DNA from: an uncultured beta proteobacterium
GTDB lineage: Bacteria; Pseudomonadota; Gammaproteobacteria; Burkholderiales; Burkholderiaceae_C
Length of the DNA stretch: 39,506 nucleotides
Direction: 5' to 3'
Assembly: GCA_903844215.1 (NCBI GenBank)
Contig: CAIMSP010000003.1
Location: 1 to 39,506, forward strand
The translations under genes were made by a program, and so were the position numbers. Shown piece by piece: positions 1 through 11,667 of the stretch. The notes under the pieces were generated by a model. That model did no database searches. It saw only the letters and a program-made list of their open reading frames with translations, and was not told where the DNA came from. How positions within the stretch are numbered: the stretch's first letter is position 1; every line of letters begins with the position of its first letter.

Positions 1-1
1 C

Positions 2-1090
2 CTGCGCTGCCCCTTTCATGGCTGGCAGTTTGACGCCACAGGGAAGTGCCTGGAAACCCCCGCAGAGCCGCCCGGCAGCCACCTGTGCGAGCATGTGCAG
101 CAGCGCAGTTACCCGGTGCAGGAACGCAGCGGCGTGCTGTTTGCCTGGATGGGACCGCAAGGCTCGACGCCGCCTGCGCTGGCGTCCTTTGATTGTTTGA
201 CGGCCCCGAGCAGCCACACCTTCGCGTTCAAAGGACTGTGGGCTTGCAATTGGCTGCAGGCCTTTGAGGTCGGAATCGACCCGGCGCATGCCTCGTTTCT
301 GCACCGATTCTTTGAGGACCAGTCGCTCGAGGGCTCCTATGGCCGCCAATTCCGCGGCGCCAGCGTTGGCACGCTGGACGGTGAGCGTCTGCCCATGACC
401 CGGGTGCTGCGCGAATTTGACCAGCCACAGATCAGTTTCGCCGCCACGGATTACGGCTTGCAACTCACCACGCTGCGCCCCATCAATGCCCAGCAGACCC
501 ACGTGCGGGTGACGAACGCCATCTTCCCCAGCACCTTCGTCATCCCCTTGTCCGAGCACATCACCATCACCCAGTTTCATGTGCCCGTGGACGACACGCA
601 CAACTACTGGTACGCGATCTTCACCAGTTTCACCGAGCCGCTGGACAAGGAGGCGATGCGCGAGCAACGCCTGCAAGCCGTCGATCTGCCGAACTATGTG
701 CCCAAGTCGGGCCGACACAATAACTGGGGCTACAGCGCCGAGGAACAGCGCACGAAGACCTATCTGGGCATGGGCGAAGACGACATCAACGTGCACGACC
801 AATGGGCCTGCGAAAGCATGGGAGCGATCCAGGATCGCACGCGCGAACACCTGGGCAGCAGCGACAAGGTCATCATGGCGAATCGGCGCAACCTGCTCAA
901 GGCGATTGAAACCGTGCAGGCCGGCGGCCTGCCGCCCGGTGTGGCAGACGGGCAAAAGGCCCCGTCCATGACCGGCCCAGACACCGTGGACGGCATCGCT
1001 CCCGCGCATGACTGCGAGGCCTTCTGGCGTGCCACGGCCGCCGCCAAACGCGCAGGCGCGCCCTGGCTCAAGCCCGCAACCACGGCATGA
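2..1090 (+). CDS. Rieske (2Fe-2S) aromatic-ring oxygenase, alpha subunit, 5' end missing
   Basis: The reading frame is open at the left edge, so the N-terminus lies outside the window. The first visible residues contain CPFHGW, the second Cys-x2-His half of a Rieske [2Fe-2S] site; the first half is upstream. The catalytic domain shows a DPAHASFLH stretch (His-x4-His, part of the mononuclear iron triad). Near the C-terminus lies the ESMGAIQDRTREHLGSSD block, typical of phthalate 4,5-dioxygenase-like single-component oxygenases, which should supply the iron-binding Asp. Such enzymes hydroxylate or demethylate aromatic substrates with electrons from a separate reductase, not seen here. The stop overlaps the start of the next gene (ATGA at 1087-1090), so the two are probably translationally coupled. 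The substrate cannot be deduced from sequence. The family call is firm. Confidence 0.9.
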   Translation: MRCPFHGWQFDATGKCLETPAEPPGSHLCEHVQQRSYPVQERSGVLFAWMGPQGSTPPALASFDCLTAPSSHTFAFKGLWACNWLQAFEVGIDPAHASFLHRFFEDQSLEGSYGRQFRGASVGTLDGERLPMTRVLREFDQPQISFAATDYGLQLTTLRPINAQQTHVRVTNAIFPSTFVIPLSEHITITQFHVPVDDTHNYWYAIFTSFTEPLDKEAMREQRLQAVDLPNYVPKSGRHNNWGYSAEEQRTKTYLGMGEDDINVHDQWACESMGAIQDRTREHLGSSDKVIMANRRNLLKAIETVQAGGLPPGVADGQKAPSMTGPDTVDGIAPAHDCEAFWRATAAAKRAGAPWLKPATTA

Positions 1091-2589
1091 GCGACTTTGC
1101 GCAGCGCTGCGGTGCCAACGATGCAGCGCGCCAAGCGGCCGTGGCGCAAACCCTGGACCGGATCGAAGCCAGCGGCATCGACCTGGTGCGCTTTGCCTGG
1201 TGCGACCTGCACGGCATGTTGCGCTCGAAGACCTTGGTCGCTTCCGCCGTGGCGGATTCGCTGCGCGACGGTGTGGGCATGGTGAGCACCTTGATGCTCA
1301 AGGACACCTCGGACCGCACCGCCTACAAGGTGTTTGAGCAGGGTGGGGCGAGCGAACTGCCAGGTTTTGAAGGTGCCAGCAACCTGCTGCTGCTGGCCGA
1401 TCCGGCGAGCTTCACGGCGCTGCCCTGGGCCCCAAAGACCGGCTGGCTGCAGGGCCAACTGTGGTTTTCCGATGGCCGTCCCGTGGAACTGGACTCGCGC
1501 CGGGTGCTGCAGCAGGCGCTGCAACGGCTGGCGCAGGCCGGCTATGGGCTGAACTGCGGCCTGGAAATCGAGTTGCACGTCTATCGCATCGACGACAGCG
1601 CGCACGACGGCGCACTCGACCCGGAACTGGCCGCCTGGCCAGGCCTGCCGCCCAAGGTGTCGATGATTCATCCCGGCTACCACCTGCTGGGTGAGTGTTT
1701 CAGCGACATGGCCGAGGAGCCGCTGCGCATCATTCAGCACACCGCCCAGGCACTGGGCTTGCCGCTGCGCTCGCTGGAGATCGAGTTTGGTCCGAGTCAG
1801 CTGGAGGCGGTGTTTGACGTGACCGACGCGCTCAGCGCGGCCGACAACATGGTGCTGTTTCGCAGTGCGGTCAAACAGGCGCTGCGTCGCGCCGGCTTTC
1901 ATGCCACCTTCATGTGCCGCCCGCCGTTTCCCAACATCATGTCCAGCGGCTGGCATTTGCACCAGTCGCTGTGTTCTTTGGACGCTGCGCTTGCGGGCAA
2001 GCCCGCGCGCAATGCCTTCATGCGTGACACCTCGGCGGCCGGCTCGCAGCCGCGCGATGCGCAATACACGCTGTCCGAAGTGGGCGAGCATTACCTGGCC
2101 GGCTTGCTCGCCCATGCCCGCGCCAGCGCCGTGTTCTGCACGCCAACAGCCAACGGCTACGGCCGCTTTCAACCGAATGCGTTGGCGCCGCAGTCCGTGC
2201 TTTGGGGACGCGACAACCGAGGCGCGATGCTGCGCGTGGTGGGCGAAAGTGGCGACCGTGCAACGCGCATCGAGAATCGTCTAGGCGAGCCCGCCGCCAA
2301 TCCGTATCTGTACCTGGCCTCGCAGATCTATGCCGGACTCGACGGCATGGAGCGGCAACTCAAGGCACCGCAAGCCACGGATTCGCCTTACGGCGCGCAC
2401 GAAGAGAAGCTGCCGACTTCGTTGAACGAGGCCTTGGACGCCTTGCTCGGCAGCCCGGTGCTGGTGGCCGCCTTTGGGCGCGACTTTGTGAACTACCTGG
2501 TGCACGTGAAACGAGCCGAAGCTGACCGCTACGACCTGGCGCAGGACAAGACCGACTTTTGCCGGCGTGAGTATTTCAGCCGGATCTAG
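1087..2589 (+). CDS. Glutamine synthetase-family ligase (possible gamma-glutamyl-amide synthetase)
   Basis: The 500-residue protein has the glutamine synthetase catalytic signatures in order: GLEIEL (Glu160, Glu162), EFGPSQLE (Glu233, Glu240), SSGWHLHQS (His290, His292), NGYGRFQPN near 357, and RIENRLGEPAANPYL (Arg394, Glu396, Arg398). The metal, ATP and glutamate sites therefore look intact. The divergent signatures (SGWHLH rather than SGMHxH) and its place behind a catabolic oxygenase argue against the housekeeping GlnA. They fit the group that joins glutamate to amines, such as gamma-glutamylputrescine, isopropylamide or anilide synthetases. The ATG overlaps the oxygenase stop by 4 nt. The exact amine is unknown. 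It could also be an uncharacterised GS-III/GlnA4-like enzyme. Confidence 0.88.
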   Translation: MSDFAQRCGANDAARQAAVAQTLDRIEASGIDLVRFAWCDLHGMLRSKTLVASAVADSLRDGVGMVSTLMLKDTSDRTAYKVFEQGGASELPGFEGASNLLLLADPASFTALPWAPKTGWLQGQLWFSDGRPVELDSRRVLQQALQRLAQAGYGLNCGLEIELHVYRIDDSAHDGALDPELAAWPGLPPKVSMIHPGYHLLGECFSDMAEEPLRIIQHTAQALGLPLRSLEIEFGPSQLEAVFDVTDALSAADNMVLFRSAVKQALRRAGFHATFMCRPPFPNIMSSGWHLHQSLCSLDAALAGKPARNAFMRDTSAAGSQPRDAQYTLSEVGEHYLAGLLAHARASAVFCTPTANGYGRFQPNALAPQSVLWGRDNRGAMLRVVGESGDRATRIENRLGEPAANPYLYLASQIYAGLDGMERQLKAPQATDSPYGAHEEKLPTSLNEALDALLGSPVLVAAFGRDFVNYLVHVKRAEADRYDLAQDKTDFCRREYFSRI

Positions 2590-3084
2590 CAGCCTGTGGG
2601 ACTTTGGGCGTGGGCGCGTGCTAGCCGTGGGCAGATCATGGCATCGTACTTTATACGATGTATATTATGTTAACTATTATCTTGCGTCAGCGGCCCACTG
2701 CTGAAACACCCGACCCCTCTTGTCAGCGCAGTCTGAGTCACTGCGGAGCAAAGCCCAGACTGCACACCCCATCTGGTCCGTGAACATCCAAGTCCCCGTT
2801 GGACCACCCACGCGCCTAAGAACGGAGCCAACGTGATTGCAAATAATCAGCAGCCGCACTACCGGTTAACAGGTAGCTTTGGGGCGGGTCTCAGTACATC
2901 ATGCTGACGCAGCGGCACCAGAAATGGATCCGTGCTCGGCAAATGCCGAACCGCAAATCTTCGCCATCGCCGCATCAGAGACACCGAACACCAGTCTGAC
3001 GCATCAGCTTAAGCGTTGATTTCGAGTCAGAGCAGACTCCAGAGACCTCTGGAAACGAAATCGTCTTCAACCGTTAACTCTTGC
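2590..3084. other. Intergenic region of about 495 bp without a supported gene
   Basis: No convincing coding sequence was seen. It is less GC-rich than the gene before it, most clearly around 2640-2690 where there are AT-rich tracts. It holds one short perfect palindrome (2642-2660), and must contain the promoter of the GGDEF/EAL gene. A 60-codon open frame on the minus strand (2677-2859) has no recognisable features and was not accepted. Confidence 0.5.
2642..2660. promoter_or_regulatory. Perfect 7-bp inverted repeat, possible operator
   Basis: CATCGTA and TACGATG are separated by five bases (CTTTA) in an AT-rich spot just after the glutamine-synthetase-like gene. The half-site length and spacing resemble operators of small dimeric regulators such as GntR or TetR types. 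No regulator gene is adjacent, so the assignment is only structural. It is not followed by a T tract, so it is not an obvious terminator. Confidence 0.35.
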
Positions 3085-4524
3085 ATGACCACTCTTTACG
3101 TGCTCTGCGCCATTACTTTTGGGCTAGCAACCCTGATGTCGGCGCTGTATTTTCGGGAGCGCCAACATCGGCTGCGCCAGTCCAGCGCGCCAGCCTGCGA
3201 CTTGTTGACCGGCCTTTTGACCAGGCATGCTCTGGATCTGGCGCTACGAGAGAAAATCCAAAAGGTTGACCGTGGTGGCGGACACTTTTGCATTCTGTAC
3301 ATCGCCTTGAATAACCTACGTTTGCTCAACGAGGCCTTTGGACACGACGTTGCCGATAAGGTCATCAAAGAGGTCTCACAGCGACTCGCGGAGTGCGCTG
3401 GACCCAAGGCCCAGGCCTGCCGAATCGCCGCTGCCGAATTTGCGATCATCGTGAATGGTGGCAAGACCGTCGGCCGGGCTGCAGCAAAGCGAGTGAATGA
3501 AGCTTTTAGCAGAAATTTTGATTTTGATTCAACCCCGACCCTCTTGAGTTGTTGCATTGGAATTGCGACTTATCCAGAGCACGGACCCGGCAAGCAAATT
3601 TTTGAAAATGCCGGTCTTGCCATGCGAACCATCAACCGGCGCGGCGGTGGCGATTGCTGCGAGTATCAGCTTGAGATGGGTGAACGCATTCGCGATCAAA
3701 CCCTCTTGACCAACGATCTGCGCCGCGCTTTAGAGATGGGGCAATTTGAGCTCTATTTTCAACCCAGAGTGGATTCGCACAGCCTGCAGTTCACTGCAGC
3801 CGAGGCTTTGCTGCGCTGGAAACATCCCCAGCGAGGATTTGTGAGTCCGTTGATTTTCATACCGCTGGCTGAACGCTACGGCATGATCGGCGCGATGGGC
3901 AATTGGGTCATTGAAGAAGCGGCCCGTTGTGCTGCGCAGTGGCTAAAGAGCGGGTTGCGCATGCGCGTGGCGGTGAACATCTCCGGTGTACAGATGCTCG
4001 AGCAGGACTTGGTTGAAAGGATCGAGGATGCATTGCGCCGCCATGGAATACCCGCAGCGCGGTTCACCTGCGAAATCAAAGAGTCGGAGGCAATGAAAGA
4101 CCCAGGAGTGACAAGGCGTACCTTCGAAAAAATGCGCGCAGCAGGTTTGATTGTGTCCATCGACGACTTCGGCACGGGCTACTCGAGTCCTTCGGTCTTG
4201 CGCAGTTTACCCGCCGCTGAATTGAAAATTGACGGGGCCTTCGTGTGCGACCTCGAGCAAAGCGAGGACGCCCGACTGATTGCAAGATCGATGATCAACA
4301 TGGCCGCGGCGCTCAAACTCCGGGTTGTCGCCAAGGGCGTTGAAACCACGGGCCAGCGTGACTTGTTGGTGGAGATGGGCTGCAACGAGCTTCAGGGATT
4401 CCTCTTTTCCAAGCCCATTCCGGCCAACGATCTTGAGTGGCTTGCGCGGGATGAACACGGTGCGGAAAGCAACGGATTTCGGCACTCCTTGTTTTGGGAA
4501 GCCATGCATTCCGAGTTGAAGTAG
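3085..4524 (+). CDS. Membrane-anchored GGDEF/EAL domain protein with degenerate active sites
   Basis: A short N-terminus with one hydrophobic helix (about residues 2-23) is followed by a GGDEF domain and a C-terminal EAL domain. The GGDEF signature reads AAAEF (3427-3441), and the metal-binding IDLD segment reads IALN, so cyclase activity is very unlikely. The EAL domain keeps EALLRW (3802 on), an Asn in VAVNIS, DDFGTGYSS, LKID and the QG near the end. The normally conserved Glu in the AEGVE motif is Lys (codon 4333-4335, residue 417), which may impair c-di-GMP hydrolysis. It is best read as a c-di-GMP sensor or weak phosphodiesterase. The ATG at 3085 puts the helix at the N-terminus; a TTG at 3016 would add 23 residues. 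No clear ribosome site favours either. Confidence 0.85.
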   Translation: MTTLYVLCAITFGLATLMSALYFRERQHRLRQSSAPACDLLTGLLTRHALDLALREKIQKVDRGGGHFCILYIALNNLRLLNEAFGHDVADKVIKEVSQRLAECAGPKAQACRIAAAEFAIIVNGGKTVGRAAAKRVNEAFSRNFDFDSTPTLLSCCIGIATYPEHGPGKQIFENAGLAMRTINRRGGGDCCEYQLEMGERIRDQTLLTNDLRRALEMGQFELYFQPRVDSHSLQFTAAEALLRWKHPQRGFVSPLIFIPLAERYGMIGAMGNWVIEEAARCAAQWLKSGLRMRVAVNISGVQMLEQDLVERIEDALRRHGIPAARFTCEIKESEAMKDPGVTRRTFEKMRAAGLIVSIDDFGTGYSSPSVLRSLPAAELKIDGAFVCDLEQSEDARLIARSMINMAAALKLRVVAKGVETTGQRDLLVEMGCNELQGFLFSKPIPANDLEWLARDEHGAESNGFRHSLFWEAMHSELK

Positions 4525-4651
4525 CTTGCAGGCTCGCACCACCAGCGTCAAGGGCTCAGGGTCGCCACCCGAGCGCCGACACCTCGTCACCGCTGCCAGC
4601 GAACTCGAACCATAGCCACCCGTCCTGGCTGCGCACCAGCGCGCCACCGAC

Positions 4652-5149
4652 TCAGGGCCGACGAAAAGCGACTTTCTGCGTCTTCCAATATTTGGAGTTC
4701 AAATCGTCCAGCCTGACTTCGCCGCCAGTCGATGGCGCATGGACAAAGCGCCCATTGCCAACATAGATGCCAGCATGCGCGAGCACCTCTCCCTGGGTGA
4801 ACAGCACCAGGTCGCCGGTGCGAATGTTGGCGCCCGACACCGGGTGCCCCCAATCTTTGAGCATCACGACGGTGCGCGGTGGCGCAACGCCGGCCCGGGT
4901 TTGATAGACGTGGCCAATCAGACCACTGCAATCAAACCCGGCGGCCGGCGTGTTTCCGCCGTAGCGATAAGGCGTACCCACCAGACCGATGGCGTAAATC
5001 GTGATGTCATCGGCCTGCGCTTGCGAGAGTCGCGCTGGCGCCTCGAAATTGCCGCTGGGCGCGGGACCATGGGTCGTGCTGCAAGCTGCAAGCGCGAGCG
5101 CGAGCCCTATGGCCCAAGCGCTGAGGCGGAAAAATCGGAACCCATGCAT
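4652..5149 (-). CDS. NlpC/P60 family lipoprotein, cell wall endopeptidase
   Basis: A 165-residue lipoprotein. The N-terminus is basic and hydrophobic with lipobox LAAC, so Cys23 would be lipidated and the protein anchored in the envelope. The NlpC/P60 domain carries the expected catalytic set: Cys74 in GFDCSG, His125 in LAHAGIYVGNG and His137 in FVHAPS. Enzymes of this family cleave peptide stems of peptidoglycan, usually between D-Glu and the diamino acid. The start at 5149 is chosen because the signal sequence begins there; the frame stays open to 5323 without plausible content. It lies 174 bp downstream of the LD-carboxypeptidase gene on the same strand, another peptidoglycan gene. Which bond it cuts is not known. 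Confidence 0.9.
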   Translation of the reverse strand: MHGFRFFRLSAWAIGLALALAACSTTHGPAPSGNFEAPARLSQAQADDITIYAIGLVGTPYRYGGNTPAAGFDCSGLIGHVYQTRAGVAPPRTVVMLKDWGHPVSGANIRTGDLVLFTQGEVLAHAGIYVGNGRFVHAPSTGGEVRLDDLNSKYWKTQKVAFRRP

Positions 5150-5323
5150 GTTGAATGTTCTTCTGTTGGAGCGCGCAGAGGATAACGCCAAAGAGCATGG
5201 CGCGACCATCTGATGCTCGCGACTTGCAACGATGGATTCAGCGGCGTCCCGCTGTAAAGTAGCCAGAGCCAAGGGGCTCGCCCTGGAACAAACGTCCCGC
5301 ATCGGCTGCGTCCACCGCAGCAC

Positions 5324-6256
5324 TTAGTGAGCGTGTGCCCAGAGCAGAAATGCGTCGCGCTGCTGCAGCGTCAGGCTCACCTTGCGCCCCACCGGTAGCA
5401 TCACCTTGGTCGGCACATGGCCCATGGGCAGGTTGCTCAGCACGGGGATCTTGAGTTGACTTCGCAGCCACTGCAGCACGGTCTGGAACTTGAAGCCCTT
5501 GTCGTTCGGCGCCGCCTTGTAGGCGGTGAACTGGCCCAGCAGCAACGCCTTTTGCCGCGCCAGAACACCGCTGTGCAGCAACTGCGTGAGCATGCGCTCG
5601 ATCCGGTAAGGGTGCTCGCCCACGTCCTCCAAAAACAGGACTCCGCCCTTGACTTCGGGAAAATAGGGCGTCCCCAGCAGCGAGCTCAGCACCGCCAGGT
5701 TGCCGCCCCACAGCAGCGCCTTGCGGATCTCAACATCAGCCGCCACCGGAGCGCCGCGTTCAGACGCCACACGCCAGCCTGCGCCCTCCCCCTGGCCCTG
5801 CAGAAAATCGTCAAAGCAGGCTTGCATCACCACATCGGGCGCGCCGTCTTCTTCGACCTGGGCGCCAAAGTCATCGCACACCGAAGGCCCGGCCCAGGAC
5901 ACAGCGCCAGTCTTGGCCAACAGGCCCAACTGCAGCGCCGTGAAGTCGCTAAAACCCACCCACTGCGTGCCGCGTTCGACCGACTTGGCGAGTTCCTTGT
6001 AGCGGATGCCGGGCAGGATGCGCGTCAGGCCGTAGCCGCCGCGGGCGATCATCGCCACATCGGCGCCACTGGCGGCGGCGCGGTGAATCGCCGCCAACCG
6101 GGTCTCATCGTCACCGGCAAAACGCATGGCGCTGGACAGGGCCTGGAGATCGATTTCAACCTCATGTCCCTGCGCCTGAAGCTGGCGGATGCCGCGCTTG
6201 AACACGGCCTTGTCGCGCACTGCACTGGAGGGGGAATAGATGTAGATGTGGCTCAT
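5324..6256 (-). CDS. ldcA: Muramoyltetrapeptide (LD-) carboxypeptidase
   Basis: A 310-residue S66-family peptidase. The catalytic triad is visible: Ser103 in GFSDFT, Glu210 in FLEDVGEHPYRIER and His280 in LPMGHVPTK, with spacing as in known LdcA enzymes. It removes the terminal D-Ala from murein tetrapeptides (an L,D-bond) in the cytoplasm during peptidoglycan recycling. The ATG at 6256 gives the canonical MSHIYIYSPS start; the frame extends further but reads as the antisense of tadA. It lies 29 nt after tadA on the same strand, so both are probably in one transcript. Confidence 0.93.
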   Translation of the reverse strand: MSHIYIYSPSSAVRDKAVFKRGIRQLQAQGHEVEIDLQALSSAMRFAGDDETRLAAIHRAAASGADVAMIARGGYGLTRILPGIRYKELAKSVERGTQWVGFSDFTALQLGLLAKTGAVSWAGPSVCDDFGAQVEEDGAPDVVMQACFDDFLQGQGEGAGWRVASERGAPVAADVEIRKALLWGGNLAVLSSLLGTPYFPEVKGGVLFLEDVGEHPYRIERMLTQLLHSGVLARQKALLLGQFTAYKAAPNDKGFKFQTVLQWLRSQLKIPVLSNLPMGHVPTKVMLPVGRKVSLTLQQRDAFLLWAHAH

Positions 6257-6285
6257 GGCGCTGAGTATCGCATCGTCCCCGGTCG

Positions 6286-7534
<1,249 letters not shown>

Positions 7535-7538
<4 letters not shown>

Positions 7539-8200
7539 GCTGCGCCTCCCTGCCCTTTCTCGGCGCCGGTCAAACCCAGCCTTTGCATCCATTGCGCAAG
7601 CGCGCGTTCGTCGTCGCTGCCAGCAGCGTAGAGCTCGTGCATGCGGGCATGGGATTCGGGACGGTGCTGATTGAGCTTGATCTTGCACTGCACATCGCTC
7701 ACCTGCAACTCGAATCCCACAATCGCCGACAACATCTTGCCGGCATAGTCTTCGCTCAGGCCGCGCCACTGCTCGGCGTAAGCCGGGTCGTGGTCGGCAA
7801 TCAGCTTCTTCAGCAAGCGGTCTTTCGCGTCCTGTTCGGTGATCAGCCTCGCCTGCACCTTGCAGTGCACGGCCAGATAAGTCCAGGTGGGAACGCGCAC
7901 CAGATCGGGATAGACGCGCGTGGACATGAAGGCGTGCGGCCCCATGAAGGTGACCAGCGCCTGCGGCCGCGACTCCAGGTAGCGCCAATGCGCATTGCCC
8001 TTGGCCACATGGCCCAGCAGCACCCAGTCGCTGTGGGCCTGCGCCCCCACCGCCGTGCGATCTTCCAGATGCAAGGGGATGTGCGAGACAAAGGGCGTGC
8101 CTTCATCATCGACGCTGATGAGGCTGGCAAACGCGTGGCTGCGCATCAACTCCATGGCCGATGCGCGGTGTTGGGCGGCAAACTGGGGTGGCAGGTACAT
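7535..8200 (-). CDS. PaiB-like FMN-binding split-barrel protein
   Basis: A 221-residue protein starting MYLPPQF, with the family-typical segments ASLISVDDEGTPFVSHIPL, GHVAKGNAHWRYL, VTFMGPHAFMSTRVYPD and VPTWTYLAVH. This matches the PaiB/FMN-binding negative transcriptional regulator family, named for Bacillus PaiB, which adopts an FMN-binding barrel. A direct DNA-binding role is not established for most members, and the role here is unknown. The start at 8200 is preferred over 8215 because GGAG lies 9 nt upstream (8210-8213) and because family members begin MYxPxxF. It leads a run of four minus-strand genes ending with ldcA. Confidence 0.87.
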
Positions 8201-8311
8201 GGTCAAAGTCTCCACTGAAATGGTCTATCGGGCAAACTCGGAATCCGCCATTCGCTTCGGTGCTACACCACTGATCGCGCTACGCGGCTTCACTTCGTCG
8301 AGCTGTTCGCT

Positions 8312-8328
8312 GGGCGCGATCCGCGCCC
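8312..8328. other. Perfect 7-bp GC hairpin downstream of guaA
   Basis: GGGCGCG and CGCGCCC are separated by three bases, 13 nt past the guaA stop and about 110 bp upstream of the PaiB-like gene. There is no T tract on either side, so it is not a classic intrinsic terminator, but it could stabilise the guaA transcript end or slow polymerase. Confidence 0.3.
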
Positions 8329-8341
8329 TTGGCTGCGCGTC

Positions 8342-9949
8342 TTACTCCCACTCGATCGTCGCCGGGGGCTTGCTCGAGACGTCGTAGGTGACGCGGTTGA
8401 TGCCGCGCACTTCGTTGATGATGCGGCTGGAGACCTTCTTCAGAAGTGCATAGGGCAGTTCCGCCCAGTCTGCCGTCATGAAGTCGCTGGTCTGCACGGC
8501 GCGCAGCGCCACCACGTAGTCGTAGGTGCGGCCGTCGCCCATCACGCCCACGCTCTTGACCGGCAGGAACACGGTGAAGGCCTGGCTCGTCAGCTCGTAC
8601 CAGCTCTTGCCCGCCGCGTCCTTGAAGTTGTGCAGTTCCTCGATGAAGATGGCGTCGGCGCGGCGCAGCAGGTCGGCGTATTCCTTCTTCACTTCACCCA
8701 GGATGCGCACGCCCAGGCCCGGCCCCGGGAACGGATGGCGGTACACCATGCCGTGCGGCAGGCCCAGCGCCACACCGAGCTCACGCACCTCGTCCTTGAA
8801 CAGTTCACGCAGCGGCTCGAGCAGCTTGAGTCCCAACTGTTGCGGCAGACCGCCCACGTTGTGGTGGCTCTTGATGGTCACGGCCTTCTTATTCTTGGCG
8901 CCGCCCGATTCGATCACGTCCGGGTAAATCGTTCCCTGTGCCAGCCAGGCCACATGGCGGTTTTGATCGCCCTTGAGTTGGGCCGCTGCGGCTTTGAAGA
9001 CCTCGACGAATTCGCGTCCGATGATCTTGCGTTTGGCCTCGGGGTCCGAGACCCCGGCGAGGTGCCCGAGGAACTGCGCTTCGGCATCGACCCGCAGCAC
9101 CTTGGCGTGCAGCTTGCCGACAAACATGTCCATCACCATGTCGCCCTCGTTCAGGCGCAACAGGCCGTGATCGACAAAGACGCAGGTCAGCTGATCGCCA
9201 ATGGCGCGGTGAATCAGCGCCGCCGCGACGCTGGAATCGACGCCGCCCGACAGGCCCAGGATGACTTCTTCGCTGCCCACCTGGGCGCGAATTTTTGCCA
9301 CCGCCTCGGCGATGTAGTCGCCCATGATCCAGTCGGTGCGCGCGCCGCAGATGTCCAGCACAAAGCGCTCCAGCAGCGCCTGGCCTTGCTTGGTGTGCGT
9401 GACCTCGGGGTGAAACTGCACGGCGTAGAAATGACGCTCCTCGTCGGCCATACCGGCGATGGGGCAGGATTCGTTGGACGCCATCAGCTTGAAGCCCGGC
9501 GGCATCTCGGTCACCTTGTCGCCGTGGCTCATCCACACGTCGAGCAGGCCCTGGCCTTCAGCGCTGGTGTGGTCGGCGATGCCCTGCAGCAAACGGGTGT
9601 GCCCCCGTGCGCGGATCTGCGCCGAGCCAAATTCGCGCGTGTGGCCCGCTTCCACCTTGCCGCCAAGTTGTTGCGCCATGGTCTGCATGCCGTAGCAGAT
9701 GCCCAGCACCGGCACGCCCAATTCGAACACCGCCAGCGGCGCCTTGTCGGTGTTGTCTTCGTACACGCTGGCATGGCTGCCCGAAAGGATCACGCCCTTG
9801 AGCAGGCCATCCTTGGCGTAATTGCGCACCCATTCGTCGCTCACGTCGCAGGGATGGACTTCGCAAAAAACATGGGCGTCGCGCACCCGGCGCGCGATCA
9901 GTTGCGTGACCTGGGAGCCGAAATCGAGGATGAGGAGTTTTTGATGCAT
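8342..9949 (-). CDS. guaA: GMP synthase (glutamine-hydrolysing)
   Basis: A 535-residue enzyme that aminates XMP to GMP using glutamine and ATP. The N-terminal class I amidotransferase domain has Cys85 in GICYGMQ and His180/Glu182 in FHPEVTHT. The ATP-pyrophosphatase domain carries the P-loop GLSGGVDSS at about 232-240, and the C-terminal dimerisation domain ends [13 protein letters not shown] as usual. The start at 9949 gives [13 protein letters not shown], the standard N-terminus; the frame continues upstream without homology. It lies about 100 bp behind guaB on the same strand with a palindromic repeat between. Length is normal. Confidence 0.97.
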   Translation of the reverse strand: MHQKLLILDFGSQVTQLIARRVRDAHVFCEVHPCDVSDEWVRNYAKDGLLKGVILSGSHASVYEDNTDKAPLAVFELGVPVLGICYGMQTMAQQLGGKVEAGHTREFGSAQIRARGHTRLLQGIADHTSAEGQGLLDVWMSHGDKVTEMPPGFKLMASNESCPIAGMADEERHFYAVQFHPEVTHTKQGQALLERFVLDICGARTDWIMGDYIAEAVAKIRAQVGSEEVILGLSGGVDSSVAAALIHRAIGDQLTCVFVDHGLLRLNEGDMVMDMFVGKLHAKVLRVDAEAQFLGHLAGVSDPEAKRKIIGREFVEVFKAAAAQLKGDQNRHVAWLAQGTIYPDVIESGGAKNKKAVTIKSHHNVGGLPQQLGLKLLEPLRELFKDEVRELGVALGLPHGMVYRHPFPGPGLGVRILGEVKKEYADLLRRADAIFIEELHNFKDAAGKSWYELTSQAFTVFLPVKSVGVMGDGRTYDYVVALRAVQTSDFMTADWAELPYALLKKVSSRIINEVRGINRVTYDVSSKPPATIEWE

Positions 9950-9971
9950 GGTTTGAATCTGTTGAAGCGTC

Positions 9972-10045
9972 GTAGGTCGGGTTCGCTCAAAGGGCGTCAC
10001 CCGACTGCTGAGTTTGTCGGGTTACGCGGCGCTAACCCGACCTAC
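9972..10045. repeat. REP-like nested palindrome between guaB and guaA
   Basis: A perfect 12-bp inverted repeat, GTAGGTCGGGTT (9972-9983) and AACCCGACCTAC (10034-10045), encloses a second imperfect pair around CACCCGAC (9998-10004 area) and GTCGGGTTACG (10016-10026). The GTCGGGTT unit thus occurs three times in both orientations. This is the architecture of short intergenic repetitive palindromes that are dispersed in many proteobacterial genomes. Inside the operon it may affect mRNA stability or the guaB:guaA ratio. Confidence 0.7.
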
Positions 10046-10053
10046 AAATACCG

Positions 10054-11583
<1,530 letters not shown>

Positions 11584-11667
11584 TCAATGACAACGGAAAC
11601 AAACTCGCAACCAATGAGATACAAATCTGTCCACGACAGTGCCCTAGGCACAAGCTAAACTGCAGCC

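Noticed and set aside
2677..2859. A 60-codon minus-strand frame in the gap after the GS-like gene
   Set aside because: No ribosome site, motif or conserved neighbour; the length is expected by chance.
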